Shown here: positions 10,801 to 18,892 of the stretch, one piece after another
How the letters are laid out: each line of letters starts with the position of its first letter
Numbering within the stretch: the stretch's first letter is position 1
Origin: Bermanella sp044597725
Lineage (GTDB): Bacteria > Pseudomonadota > Gammaproteobacteria > Pseudomonadales > Oceanobacteraceae
Length of the DNA stretch: 64,000 nt
Assembly: GCF_044597725.1 (NCBI RefSeq)
Contig: NZ_CP139003.1
Location: 2,542,001 to 2,606,000, forward strand
Direction: 5' to 3'
Notes under the pieces: generated by a model
What the model saw: only the letters and a program-made list of their open reading frames with translations
Database searches by the model: none
Told to the model about the DNA's origin: nothing
Position numbers and translations under genes: made by a program

Positions 10801-10969
10801 TAGGAGCATGGTTGGCGCCAAAGTAGGCTCACAACCCTTTGGCGGTTATGGCCTATCTGGCACCGGGCCAAAAGTTGGTGGCCCTAATTATGTGCAAGCC
10901 TTTGTAAAAGAAAAAACCATTACCAGTAACGTATCAGCCTTTGGGGGCAATCAAGACTTGCTGAGCTAA
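7856..10969 (+). CDS. putA: Bifunctional proline dehydrogenase / P5C dehydrogenase (PutA)
   Basis: PutA oxidises proline to glutamate in two steps. The FAD-dependent proline dehydrogenase barrel lies at about residues 190-490, with the substrate-side arginine pair visible in FQRLQGMGN and YMVRRLIENGANTSF. The NAD-dependent P5C dehydrogenase lies at about 540-1020, with general base Glu795 in AETGGQN and catalytic Cys829 in GQRCSA. At 1037 residues it lacks the N-terminal ribbon-helix-helix of E. coli PutA (about 1320 residues), so it should not autoregulate. GGAGG sits 8 nt before the ATG. No PutP transporter is adjacent. Confidence 0.96.
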   Translation: MVDFLLDPSSINKDSTPSLRAKINPLYLTDEQDFVQALLDTFSEMGNEEFNQKVEKLVEAIRQQHSQSILHQLLQEYDLSTDEGITLMCLAEALVRVPDTATANDLLIDKISDRGWQHHLNKSESFWVNAASWGLALSGRMLRPKKPHPSEAINGLVNKLTVGITREAVNRAIRILSEQFIFAESIEQAIGQSQKLEPQNICCSFDMLGEQAVTEQDALRYMMAYQNAIETVARGNQKKQSLKDDVSIKLSALHPRYEPSQQHYVIPELVNRVLKLTTLAKELGVPITLDAEEQYRLDILLQVFESVFSHQTMANWEQLGIVVQAYGKRALAITHWLYALAQKEEKRIPLRLVKGAYWDSEIKWAQQSGLSDYPVLTQKASTDLNYLNCARFLLCQQAVWLEPKFASHNAWTVQYILEMNSQVPFEFQRLQGMGNALYKSIGEQTDIPCRIYAPIGKHKDVLPYMVRRLIENGANTSFVFQVQDPYMPMHTLVQHPADFLIQSSIANPNIPNPKEIFVDYPNSSGLELGNDQIYHHTMDKILPFHEEYYEVNCLINGEEYRGENSTELFSPVDGETLGAAYYCQNDTLSLCIEFLANQPITPESVELTCQRIDNCADLIRKNQYELMYLCMKEAGKTLPAALNEVREAIDFCHYYARQAQKMFADPVILDSVTGEENLLTYQPRGNVLCISPWNFPLSTFVAQICAALASGNRVIAKPARQTSIIANRVIELLLEAGITPSKLLFLPGEGASISHALIKSRHIDMVCFTGSTEAAKQLQAWQYEYSRGFKPLLAETGGQNVMFADSTALLEQLIHDVIDSAFDSCGQRCSALRVLYIQKDIKDVFYQILQGRMALLNVESPFLRSTDLGPVIDQDAKNRLQQHISWLQKNAKHVATAPLPEQLPSELYIAPSAWEIEDISQLEEEHFGPILHIIPFHHDDLDEKIQQVNDMQYGLTLGIHSRNQRWINYITDKVDVGNVYINRSMVGAKVGSQPFGGYGLSGTGPKVGGPNYVQAFVKEKTITSNVSAFGGNQDLLS

Positions 10970-10970
10970 C

Positions 10971-11675
10971 TTATTTATTCGCCATGGCTTGTTTTATAAA
11001 GTCATATTGCTTGTTTTGATATTGCGAGTCATGAACAACCTTGTGCAGGTTCTCAAGTGTATTTAGTGGTGTATCCACCACAATGGCATTAACTAACCAA
11101 TTAGGTAAACTGCCGCCGGGATCGGCATGCACTTGATAAATAACTTCTGTCATGCCGTTTTCTTTTGGTGTGAATTGCCACTTGCCTACAATTCCCGACA
11201 TGCGAACATAATCGTCATCTTTATCGAAACCCGGTTCTAACTGAATGCTTGATGTAACTTGCCCTATTTCATTGGCAGAAAATACTGAACGAATGTAAAC
11301 ATCCCTATCGGTAACTGGCCAAGGTGTTGCGTTAACCGTGTAAACAACATTTTCCACATCGCTAGGGCTTTGCATAACTTTAAAAGTAGTCACGTTATGC
11401 ATCCACTCGGTGGCACGTTGGGTATCTTCTAATAACGCAACAAACGCTTCCACTGGAGCATTAATATGCGTCACGCCTTTAAATTCTTTTAGCGGCGACT
11501 TGCCAACCGTGCGGGTAAAAACCGTGATATCAAGATCGTCATCATGGGCTTCTTGCTGCCACGCATTAGCGTCTTGAACCGTATCTTGATCTTGTCCGTA
11601 GGCTTGCACCTGGGGAAGGAAATCAAATAAAAAAAGCGCCATACAAGGTAAGGCATATTTAAAAGGGGTCATCAT
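10971..11675 (-). CDS. START-domain protein, exported
   Basis: A 234-residue protein with an N-terminal signal peptide ending around VQAYG, followed by a START/polyketide-cyclase-like lipid-binding fold. Conserved features of the family seen here are the TRTVGKSPLKEF entry strand, a WPVTDRDVY segment, and a long C-terminal helix. Such bacterial START proteins are predicted to bind lipids in the periplasm; no ligand is known for this one. It converges with putA, leaving only one base between the two stop codons. The downstream gene order is unremarkable. Confidence 0.75.
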   Translation of the reverse strand: MMTPFKYALPCMALFLFDFLPQVQAYGQDQDTVQDANAWQQEAHDDDLDITVFTRTVGKSPLKEFKGVTHINAPVEAFVALLEDTQRATEWMHNVTTFKVMQSPSDVENVVYTVNATPWPVTDRDVYIRSVFSANEIGQVTSSIQLEPGFDKDDDYVRMSGIVGKWQFTPKENGMTEVIYQVHADPGGSLPNWLVNAIVVDTPLNTLENLHKVVHDSQYQNKQYDFIKQAMANK

Positions 11676-11732
11676 TAAGCGTCCATTTTGTCTAACAATG
11701 AAACATTACCCCACAAGGGTTATTGACACAAT

Positions 11733-11765
11733 GACCCAAAAAACACGCTTGTTGTCTTTTGGGTC
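11733..11765 (-). terminator. Terminator downstream of bolA
   Basis: A perfect 9-bp stem, GACCCAAAA with TTTTGGGTC, lies just after the bolA stop codon. It has an inner AACA/TGTT pairing and T-rich sequence at the 3' side of the loop on the minus strand. Confidence 0.6.
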
Positions 11766-11771
11766 AATGAG

Positions 11772-12092
11772 TTATTTGCCATTGCCACCCATGCAATTGG
11801 GTGAATCGGGTGTGCTTTGATTTTGCTGCCAGGCTTCAGGCGAAAATGTATGCAAAGCTAAAGCATGAACGGGCCCTGCTAGCTCGGCTTGCAGCACGCC
11901 ATATACCGCTTGATGCTGTTTCACCTTGTTAAGGCCATCAAAGTCAGACGCAACCAGCGTTACCTTGAAATGGGTTTCAGAGTTTGCGGGTACATTGTGC
12001 ATGTGGCTTTCGTTTACCACTTCAAGGTGGGATACAGAAAAGCCATCGTTTAATTTTTGTTCAATTGTTTGCTGAATACTTGGCTGGGTCAT
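11772..12092 (-). CDS. bolA: BolA-family protein
   Basis: The 106-residue product matches BolA proteins in length and core motif ESHMHNVPANSETHFKV, including the histidine typical of BolA partners of monothiol glutaredoxins. BolA proteins bind Fe-S clusters with Grx4-type glutaredoxins and influence morphology and stress responses. A CGFS glutaredoxin (22074-22400) is encoded in the same window, though not adjacent. The C-terminal tail DSPNCMGGNGK is longer than in IbaG, favouring the BolA branch. It is read leftwards with a terminator immediately after it. Confidence 0.88.
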   Translation of the reverse strand: MTQPSIQQTIEQKLNDGFSVSHLEVVNESHMHNVPANSETHFKVTLVASDFDGLNKVKQHQAVYGVLQAELAGPVHALALHTFSPEAWQQNQSTPDSPNCMGGNGK

Positions 12093-12241
12093 GATAAATC
12101 CTCACTGATTTGGGCACATTGTGCCTTGTGGCCAAGTGTATGTAAAAACATGTATGGATATACAGATGTCCATTGACGCTGGCGCAAGCCACATGTATAA
12201 ATGTAGTGGATTTAACAGGAGTTCCCAGCAGAGGCCAAATC

Positions 12242-12859
12242 ATGAGCAAAGCACAATCTTTGATCGAACAATTTTACCAAGAAGAACAAGAACAAAAGGC
12301 GCAAGAAGCCACGTTTACACCACTCGACTTAAGTGTAAGCAGTGCCGATATGGCCATGATTAACATTATCAGCAAACGCTTTAACAAAGATAAAACCGTT
12401 TTAGTTCGCGAGGCACTTAGCCAAGCCCTAGTGGACATGTTTAATGCCCTAGAGCCTGTAGAACGAAAGATGTTAGGCAAAGACGCTGATGAACTGGCCA
12501 ACAGCATCGCCCAGGAAATTGCCGAAGAACAAGGCCTTGAATCTCTAGAAGTCACAGGCACAAACTGGGTTGCCCAAGACAAGCAGGCAGCTAAAGATGA
12601 ACGCAAAGCAGAAAAAGCAGAGCAACAAGCCCGTGAGCGCCTAGAAGAAGAAATCGAAGCTCGCCTAAAAGCCGATCTTGAAGCACCCAGTGGCGATACA
12701 CCTGCAATGGATAATCAGCCCGAACAAACTGAAACCCTAGCCGAAGCATCTAACGAGTTTGACTCTGAGACTGAAAACACCGAAGAAGCAAACTCTTTTG
12801 CCGATGCGGAAAATGAAGAACGCAACGAAGAAACCGAGCAAAATAGTATCTTCGCTTAG
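12242..12859 (+). CDS. Unrecognised acidic protein with RHH-like N-terminal segment
   Basis: I do not recognise this 205-residue protein. The frame is open from 12173, but the ATG at 12242 is preferred because GAGG lies about 8 nt upstream. The stretch LDLSVSSADMAMINIISKRF followed by KDKTVLVREALSQAL could form a strand and two helices like a ribbon-helix-helix unit. The middle is a charged, Lys/Glu/Ala-rich helix and the last 60 residues are very acidic (Glu, Asp, Asn, Ser) and probably disordered. It is divergent from bolA. A DNA-binding or chaperone role is only a guess. Confidence 0.55.
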   Translation: MSKAQSLIEQFYQEEQEQKAQEATFTPLDLSVSSADMAMINIISKRFNKDKTVLVREALSQALVDMFNALEPVERKMLGKDADELANSIAQEIAEEQGLESLEVTGTNWVAQDKQAAKDERKAEKAEQQARERLEEEIEARLKADLEAPSGDTPAMDNQPEQTETLAEASNEFDSETENTEEANSFADAENEERNEETEQNSIFA

Positions 12860-12987
12860 CACCTCCCCAAGCGGAGCCCTGCTTCGCTTTTGCTGTCCTC
12901 CAGTTATTCTGTGAGGGCAGCTTAATCATCGCGTGACCATTGCTTGCTAAATCCGTAAAATGACGCTTTTTAGTTAAGGTATACATC

Positions 12988-13905
12988 ATGGCCATTCAAT
13001 GGTTCCCGGGGCATATGCACCGTGCCCGCAAGCAGATTACAGAAACCATTGGTAATATCGATTTAATCATCGAGGTCCTAGATGCACGCTTGCCCTATTC
13101 AAGCGAAAACCCCATTATTCCCGACTTATTGCAAGATCGTCCTTGTCTAAAATTACTCAACAAAACCGATTTAGCCGACCCAGAACATACGCAAATTTGG
13201 CTCGATTATTTCAATGGGCGAGAAAATACCCGTGCCATGGCCCTAACCGGGCTAGATCGTAAGCAAGTGAAAAGTATTACTCAGTATTGCCATGAAATGC
13301 TGCCTGAAAGACGACAATCGAAAAAAGCCATTCGTACCATGATTGTGGGTATTCCTAACGTTGGTAAATCGACGTTAATAAATACATTAGCAGGAAAAAC
13401 CGTAGCCAAAGCAGGCAATTTACCTGCCCTCACACGCCACCCACAGCAGATTAAAATTAACGATGGCATCGTATTATCAGACACCCCCGGAATCTTATGG
13501 CCCAAGATACATAACACCAATAGTGGCTTTCGTCTTGCTGCAAGCGGTGCCGTGCGTGATACCGCGTTAGATTATTTTGAAGTAGCTGAATTTGCTGGCA
13601 AAATGCTACTTACGCTTTATCCGCAACGCCTAATGGAGCGTTATAAACTTTCTGCTGCGCCCACAACAGGCGAAGAAGTAATTGATGCCATTGGCCGCAA
13701 GCGCGGCTGTTTACGCAGTGGTGGCGTTGTTGATATGCACAAAGCTGCAGAAATTTTGATTCATGAATTGCGAAATGGAAAATTAGGACGGCTGACCTAC
13801 GAAACGCCAGAAATTATGGAGCATGAAGAAGCTCTATTAGCCGAGACAAGAGCCAAACAAGAAGCGCTTAAACAAGCGGAAAAAGAACGTAAAAATCAGC
13901 GTTAA
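12988..13905 (+). CDS. Circularly permuted ribosome-biogenesis GTPase, YlqF/RbgA type
   Basis: The GTPase motifs occur in the permuted order of the YlqF family: G4 (LLNKTDLAD) first, then G1 (GIPNVGKST) and G3 (SDTPG). The leading MAIQWFPGHMHRARKQI is the conserved start of this family. In Bacillus RbgA drives late maturation of the large ribosomal subunit, and the gammaproteobacterial homologue is assumed to act similarly. The length of 305 residues is normal. AAGG lies 8 nt before the ATG. It is followed 34 bp later by the DUF2058 gene, probably in one transcript. Confidence 0.9.
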   Translation: MAIQWFPGHMHRARKQITETIGNIDLIIEVLDARLPYSSENPIIPDLLQDRPCLKLLNKTDLADPEHTQIWLDYFNGRENTRAMALTGLDRKQVKSITQYCHEMLPERRQSKKAIRTMIVGIPNVGKSTLINTLAGKTVAKAGNLPALTRHPQQIKINDGIVLSDTPGILWPKIHNTNSGFRLAASGAVRDTALDYFEVAEFAGKMLLTLYPQRLMERYKLSAAPTTGEEVIDAIGRKRGCLRSGGVVDMHKAAEILIHELRNGKLGRLTYETPEIMEHEEALLAETRAKQEALKQAEKERKNQR

Positions 13906-13939
13906 CACTATTTTTGTGGAATAGGTTTTAGGTACTAAT

Positions 13940-14482
13940 ATGGCAAACTCTTTACAAGAGCAACTGCTAAAAGCAGGATTAACCAATAAAAAGAAGGCCA
14001 AGCAGGTCGAGCGAGAAAAGCAAAAAGTCGCAAAGCAAAAACGCCAAGGCGAAGATATTGTTGATGAAGCAAAACAACAAGCAGAAGCTGCACGTCTAGC
14101 AAAAATAGAACGCGATAAAGCGCTAAATGATGCGCAAAATGAGAAAGCCCGAACAAAAGCCATTAGCGCACAAATCAAACAACTTATTGAAACCAATGCG
14201 CTCAATCTAGACGATGCCAACGTAGACTATAACTTTACCGATGGTAAAAAAATTAAACGTCTTGCCGTCACCGATCGCATTCAATATCAGCTCAGTCGTG
14301 GCATGCTTGCTATTGCTAAACTGGGTAACGACTACTTTGTTATTCCCGCTGTTATTGCTGATAAGATCCGTCAGCGTAACGAGCAATACATCGTCTCTCA
14401 GGTAGATACTGCGGAAATTGAGCAAATAGATGAAGAAGACCCATATGCCGATTACCAAATACCCGATGATTTAATGTGGTGA
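13940..14482 (+). CDS. DUF2058 / YaiL-like nucleoid-associated protein
   Basis: A 180-residue protein with the hallmark start MANSLQEQLLKAGL, a long Lys/Ala/Glu-rich coiled coil (about 15-75), and a conserved C-terminal half containing YNFTDGKKIKRLAV and the end DDLMW. This is the DUF2058 (E. coli YaiL) family, annotated as nucleoprotein or polynucleotide-associated, with no demonstrated reaction. It follows the GTPase gene closely on the same strand. Confidence 0.85.
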   Translation: MANSLQEQLLKAGLTNKKKAKQVEREKQKVAKQKRQGEDIVDEAKQQAEAARLAKIERDKALNDAQNEKARTKAISAQIKQLIETNALNLDDANVDYNFTDGKKIKRLAVTDRIQYQLSRGMLAIAKLGNDYFVIPAVIADKIRQRNEQYIVSQVDTAEIEQIDEEDPYADYQIPDDLMW

Positions 14483-14540
14483 TATTTACCATGGGCCAGC
14501 TATACTCAAGGCACCCATTAATAATCAAGAGTAAAAGACC

Positions 14541-14696
14541 ATGAAACATCTGATTACCTGTTTATTAGCCTTGGTATTTGTCACCGCGTGCAGTTCGGTG
14601 CCAGAACAAGCCACCAAAGACAATCGCGGTTCAGCTGAACGCGCCAAAGATAGCGCGGAAAAAGCCTACCGAGATTTAGAGAGAGAAATGGAATAG
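14541..14696 (+). CDS. Very small lipoprotein (51 aa)
   Basis: This short reading frame codes for 51 residues beginning MKHLITCLLALVFVTAC, a compact signal ending in a VTAC lipobox, followed by a charged helix ending DLEREME. AAGAG stands about 9 nt upstream of the ATG. Similar entericidin-like or ribosome-cluster small lipoproteins are common in gammaproteobacteria, but I cannot assign a family. It sits 58 bp downstream of the YaiL-like gene on the same strand. Confidence 0.7.
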   Translation: MKHLITCLLALVFVTACSSVPEQATKDNRGSAERAKDSAEKAYRDLEREME

Positions 14697-14710
14697 CGCA
14701 GTAATACCTA

Positions 14711-15646
14711 TCAAGCACCCTCGCTCATGAGTTCATCTAAACTGGGCTGGGTGGCTTGATAAGCTTTTGTGCACTGCTGTATGCACTGGGCTAATAAATT
14801 AGTTGCCGGCCCGCTGATTTCTTTATTGGCATATACCAAATATAAGCTACCTTGTTTTTGGTAGTTAGCGTCTAGCTCAAGTGGTTTGAGTTCGCCCGCC
14901 TTAATCAATGCACACGCTTCATGGGTGGGTATCCAAGAAAAGCCAAGGCCTCCGCTCAACAGCGCTCTAGCACTTTCAAAATTCGATACAGTCCAACGAA
15001 CATCAGACCCTAGCCAGCCCGAATCCCTATTTTGCTTGATAGCCGAATCTTTAATCACGATATGCATTTGGTTTTCGAGGTCTTTTAACGTGACTTTGCG
15101 ACCTAGCTTGTTTAGCTCGTGGTTGGGATGGGCCACCGCGATGAACTCTATGTCCATTAATTTTTCACCCATAAAACCAGGTGGTACCCACGGGGTAATG
15201 GATAAATCCACCGCCCTCTCAAGTAGCGCTTCGGATGCACCAGAAAGCACCTCTTCTCTTAACACCACTTTGCAATTACCGCTTTGCGGTACAAACTCTT
15301 TAAACGCATTGATCAAAATCGACTTAGGGAATATGGCGTCCATGGCCAGCGCAACCTCTGGTTCCCACCCCTGCTCAAGGCTCGAGGCAACCTCTTCCAA
15401 CTCCATGGCATGATCAATAAGATGCCGAGACCGCTGAAGCAAGGCTTCTCCTGCTGCGGTTAGTACGGCCTTCCGGCCTTCTATATGCAGTAACTCCATA
15501 CCGAGCTGATCTTGCAGTTTACTCACGGTATAACTAATAGATGATTGGCTTTTATGTAAAGCTTCTGCCGCTTGAGCATAACCGCCGTGGTCAACCACTG
15601 CCTGTAAGGTTCGCCATTGCTCTAATGTAACTCTGGGTCCGCGCAT
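14711..15646 (-). CDS. LysR-family transcriptional regulator
   Basis: A standard LysR-type regulator: N-terminal winged HTH with VTLEQWRTLQAVVDHGGYAQ and AAEALHKSQSSISYTVSKLQ, then a two-lobed effector-binding domain (about 90-300). The frame is open to a TTG at 15667, but the ATG at 15646 (MRGPRVTLEQW) is the better start, giving 311 residues. It is divergent from the YgfB-family gene at 15721. The target and co-inducer are unknown. Confidence 0.9.
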   Translation of the reverse strand: MRGPRVTLEQWRTLQAVVDHGGYAQAAEALHKSQSSISYTVSKLQDQLGMELLHIEGRKAVLTAAGEALLQRSRHLIDHAMELEEVASSLEQGWEPEVALAMDAIFPKSILINAFKEFVPQSGNCKVVLREEVLSGASEALLERAVDLSITPWVPPGFMGEKLMDIEFIAVAHPNHELNKLGRKVTLKDLENQMHIVIKDSAIKQNRDSGWLGSDVRWTVSNFESARALLSGGLGFSWIPTHEACALIKAGELKPLELDANYQKQGSLYLVYANKEISGPATNLLAQCIQQCTKAYQATQPSLDELMSEGA

Positions 15647-15720
15647 ATTCGGGTTTCTTGTAATCAATGATATACTGGCAGCATAAATCAGTACTGAGTC
15701 AAATTACAAGAGATCATCTC

Positions 15721-16296
15721 ATGAGCACAGGTGCCGCCTTAAACGAAGATCAACTAGAAACCCTTGCGTTGTTTTTAGAAGAACAAACCGAATTAGCAGA
15801 TGGCCTCGACTTTTTTGCCGTGCATGGCTTGTTTACTGCCAATGCCATAGCACGAGAAGCCATGCCTTGGAGTGCTTTAGCCCCACTAGTATTTGCTTCT
15901 GAAGTGAAGTGGCAATCGAACAAACAACAATCTGAAATCGAACATCTATTATCTATTTTGCAAACCGAGATTATTGAACTTGTGGAGTCGGGACAAAGTT
16001 TTCCTGTTCCTTGTGACCTTAATGTAGAAGCGGATGAAGACGGCGAATCGGCACCGCTTGAAAATTGGACCATGGGGTTTTTGCTACTAAGCATGGAAAA
16101 TGAGGATGCTTGGTACGGTGAACACGAAGCCAAAGCCGCAGAGCTGCTTTTCCCAATTGTTTATGCTTCAGGTGTAAATAGCGATGCACCAGAATTCGCG
16201 GAAATTGATGAAGATGAACAGTTAAGCCAGCAAGTGTGTGCCGACATTCCGGATAATGTGATTGATTTATTTTTGCTTTATCACGGTGAAGGATAA
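15721..16296 (+). CDS. UPF0149 (YgfB/YecA) family protein
   Basis: The 191-residue protein fits the UPF0149 family, seen in the helical N-terminal region (ALNEDQLETLALFLEEQ, DFFAVHGLFTANAI) and the WTMGFL core motif. The C-terminal SEC-C zinc motif found in YecA is absent, so it is nearer to the YgfB branch. In Pseudomonas YgfB proteins influence ampDh3 expression, but transfer of that role is inference. I preferred the ATG at 15721 (AAGAG about 8 nt upstream) over the open frame from 15667. Its end overlaps the convergent regulator gene by 16 bp. Confidence 0.75.
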   Translation: MSTGAALNEDQLETLALFLEEQTELADGLDFFAVHGLFTANAIAREAMPWSALAPLVFASEVKWQSNKQQSEIEHLLSILQTEIIELVESGQSFPVPCDLNVEADEDGESAPLENWTMGFLLLSMENEDAWYGEHEAKAAELLFPIVYASGVNSDAPEFAEIDEDEQLSQQVCADIPDNVIDLFLLYHGEG

Positions 16297-17984
16297 TTCA
16301 ATACTTCGCTTCGCAAAGGAAAGTCCACATCTGCAGTAGCGCCGTTATCCCGATATTCGACGCGACTGCATAATTTATGGATTAACCCCAAACCTCGCCC
16401 AAATGTATCTTCATTGCCTTTTTCATATTCAATACTAGTATCAAAGCCACTACCCGAATCAGCCACAACAATATTAAGGTAGACTTCATCGGTTTTCTTA
16501 AGCTGTAGTGATAAACGTATACTGGCATTTTTTATTTTCGCTATTCTTCGATTGCGCTCTTCATAATATTGAATAAACCCTTCCGGCGTGTTTTTTAGCT
16601 TGCTGTCTAAATTTAAAATGCCGTGTTCAAGGGCATTAGAATATAATTCGGATATGAGTAATCCAATAAGATCACGATAAGGCCTCAATACCGTCTGCGC
16701 TCCTAAAACCGACATAACTTCCTCTATAGGCTCACCCTGACGTATATCGACTTCACTTAGATGGCAATTTAACGACCATAAAATACCCTCATAGTAGGAG
16801 GGTCGTTCATGCACAGAAATAATCTCAGACGCTTTTATGACCACAGGGCCACCGGTAATTTCGACTAGGGTAATATCATCGGCTTGCTCTGCATCTTGGG
16901 TAAATTCATTCAATGCCTGTAAAAGGTTAAAAAAACTACGACCGTCAGGATTGGCAACCATTTCTTCAATGCGTTGTTCGCCAAAAAACTCACCCAATTG
17001 ACTCTGCGCTTCACTCACGCCATCGCTCATAAACAGTATTTTATCATGTGGCTCTATATATTTAACTACAAAGCCTTTATTGAAGTTATCATCATCTTCA
17101 ATTCCTAATGGCATATTATGGGAGTGAAAACGCTCTTTTATAGCACCATCTTTTGATATGAGATAACCGTCTGGTAGACCACCTAACCACATCTGCACAC
17201 TATCTCCCTCGGGGTTGAGTTCAATAATATTGGCGCAGCAAAACATATAATCGGGCAGCATGGTCTTTAGCATTTGATTAAATTGATACGCTATTTCACC
17301 CACACTTAAATGGCGCCTAGCCAATTCGTTAAAACGACTTACCAAAGGCAACGTTCCTATTGAAGCTGCCAAACCATGACCCGTAAAATCGCCAATAAAT
17401 ACATATAAGCCCCCCGTTAAACTGGGTGCAGATAACACTATATCGCCATTAAAGGACGACGCAGGCTGAATATGCGTACGAATACTATCGCTATCGTTTA
17501 AATTATGTTCTAAGGATTTATTGAAGATGTGGGAAACGATATTACGCTCTCGCTCCCAATGACTATTAAAGCGTTCAAGAACTTGATTTTTTTGCGACAC
17601 ATCGCGCGTAAGTTCTCGTATGCGACTATGAGCGCGGATTTTAGATTTGAGAATGACTTGGCTATAGGGAGTATTGAGGAAATCATCGCCACCGGATTCT
17701 AGGCATTTAGAAAGAGTATCTTCATCATCAAGTGCAGTTAAAAATATAATAGGTAAATATATATCACCGGCGCGATGTGTCCTTTTAATTTCTTTAGCCG
17801 CTGTCAGCCCGTCCATTATAGGCATTATTACATCCATAAGAACTAGGTCGAAATCTGTCGCCTGACACTTTTCAACCGCTGTCTTTCCATTTTCAGCTTC
17901 ACAAACTTGATGACCATCATCTTCTAAGATCCAACGCAATACCGATCTGTTGATTGATTGATCATCAACAATCAGAATTTTCAT
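16281..17984 (-). CDS. hsbR: HsbR-like response regulator with PP2C phosphatase and kinase domains
   Basis: The 567-residue protein joins three domains: an N-terminal receiver with phospho-acceptor Asp51 (LVLMDVIMP), a SpoIIE-type PP2C phosphatase (about 185-385, with GDFTGHGLAASIG and FMSDGVSEAQ), and a C-terminal RsbW-like HATPase (about 415-560, with ELYSNALEHG and ADSGSGFD). This order and length match HsbR of Pseudomonas, a switch that both dephosphorylates and phosphorylates the anti-anti-sigma protein HsbA. The partner gene lies directly upstream and overlaps its start by one base (TGATG), so the pair is translationally coupled. No HptB gene is nearby. Confidence 0.85.
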   Translation of the reverse strand: MKILIVDDQSINRSVLRWILEDDGHQVCEAENGKTAVEKCQATDFDLVLMDVIMPIMDGLTAAKEIKRTHRAGDIYLPIIFLTALDDEDTLSKCLESGGDDFLNTPYSQVILKSKIRAHSRIRELTRDVSQKNQVLERFNSHWERERNIVSHIFNKSLEHNLNDSDSIRTHIQPASSFNGDIVLSAPSLTGGLYVFIGDFTGHGLAASIGTLPLVSRFNELARRHLSVGEIAYQFNQMLKTMLPDYMFCCANIIELNPEGDSVQMWLGGLPDGYLISKDGAIKERFHSHNMPLGIEDDDNFNKGFVVKYIEPHDKILFMSDGVSEAQSQLGEFFGEQRIEEMVANPDGRSFFNLLQALNEFTQDAEQADDITLVEITGGPVVIKASEIISVHERPSYYEGILWSLNCHLSEVDIRQGEPIEEVMSVLGAQTVLRPYRDLIGLLISELYSNALEHGILNLDSKLKNTPEGFIQYYEERNRRIAKIKNASIRLSLQLKKTDEVYLNIVVADSGSGFDTSIEYEKGNEDTFGRGLGLIHKLCSRVEYRDNGATADVDFPLRSEVLNYPSP

Positions 17985-18286
17985 CAGGTAAACAAAAACT
18001 TACTATCAAAGTGAGCAATAGAAAATATTTTCTTTAGGTTAGGCTGGCAGTTTCTAATTTCGATTTCCTGGTCGGCACTACCAAGATGGTTTTTCATATT
18101 AAGCAACATCCCCAATGCCGAGCTATCGACATACTCCGTACTAGATAGATCAACTATATATTTTAGATTTTCGTCCTCAAGCTCCGAATAGGCCTCCCTA
18201 AACTCTTGCAATAGGTTGAAGTCAAAACGCCCATCAATTTTAATGATATATTCGTTTTCTTGCCTTTGTACGTTTATTGCAGACAT
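17984..18286 (-). CDS. hsbA: STAS-domain anti-anti-sigma factor (HsbA-like)
   Basis: The preferred start at 18286 (AGGA about 7 nt upstream) gives a 100-residue single STAS domain. The phosphorylatable site is visible as YVDSSALGML, with Ser56 the likely residue by analogy with SpoIIAA. In Pseudomonas the homologue HsbA is controlled by HsbR and binds FlgM or the diguanylate cyclase HsbD, linking the switch to flagella and biofilm. That downstream role is inference here. Its stop codon shares a base with the start of the HsbR-like gene. Confidence 0.85.
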   Translation of the reverse strand: MSAINVQRQENEYIIKIDGRFDFNLLQEFREAYSELEDENLKYIVDLSSTEYVDSSALGMLLNMKNHLGSADQEIEIRNCQPNLKKIFSIAHFDSKFLFT

Positions 18287-18422
18287 TGCCTTATCCTGTA
18301 TTGTGGCTATTAATACAGAATAGTTGCTCACACAAGAAATGCCCAATTCTTAGAAATGTTATAACATGCTAATAAATCACCATTTTCGATAAGTGCCGGG
18401 AAAACAGCTACAAGAGAGTAAT

Positions 18423-18806
18423 ATGCACAAAACCTTTATTCGCTATAGCCTAATTTGTATCGGTTGGATAAGTATTGTTTTAGGCGTACTTGGCATATTT
18501 CTTCCAATTTTGCCTACTACCCCCTTCCTATTACTGGCGGCAGCTTGCTTTGTGCGCTCGAGCCCTCGTTTCTATCAGTGGTTGGTGGAACACCCTAAAT
18601 TAGGGCGATACATACTGCACTATCTGGACGGGCAAGGCATACCCCTTAGAGCAAAAGTGGTCGCCGTTGGCATGATCTGGCTGACCATGGGAATCAGCAT
18701 CATTTGGGTGATACCCGTTGTTTGGGTTAAGTGGCTGCTGGCTGTCATTGGCGTATGCGTGAGTATTTATATTATTAAACAGCCCACTTTAAAGCTGAGT
18801 GCTTAA
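18423..18806 (+). CDS. DUF454 / YbaN-like inner-membrane protein
   Basis: A 127-residue membrane protein with the DUF454 signature LGIFLPILPTTPFLLLAAACF, read here as GIFLPILPTTPFLLLAA, and the following RSSPRFYQWLVEHPKLG. Two hydrophobic hairpins are predicted. The function of YbaN proteins is unknown. The ATG at 18423 is preferred over 18393 because AGAG precedes it. It is divergent from the hsbA-like gene with about 135 bp between. Confidence 0.82.
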   Translation: MHKTFIRYSLICIGWISIVLGVLGIFLPILPTTPFLLLAAACFVRSSPRFYQWLVEHPKLGRYILHYLDGQGIPLRAKVVAVGMIWLTMGISIIWVIPVVWVKWLLAVIGVCVSIYIIKQPTLKLSA

Positions 18807-18892
18807 GGGCACTTCTAATAAGTCGATGATCTTTTCCCGATAAAATGGACAGTCATCCCAAAACTTGACTATGGACTATTTACAATCAAACG

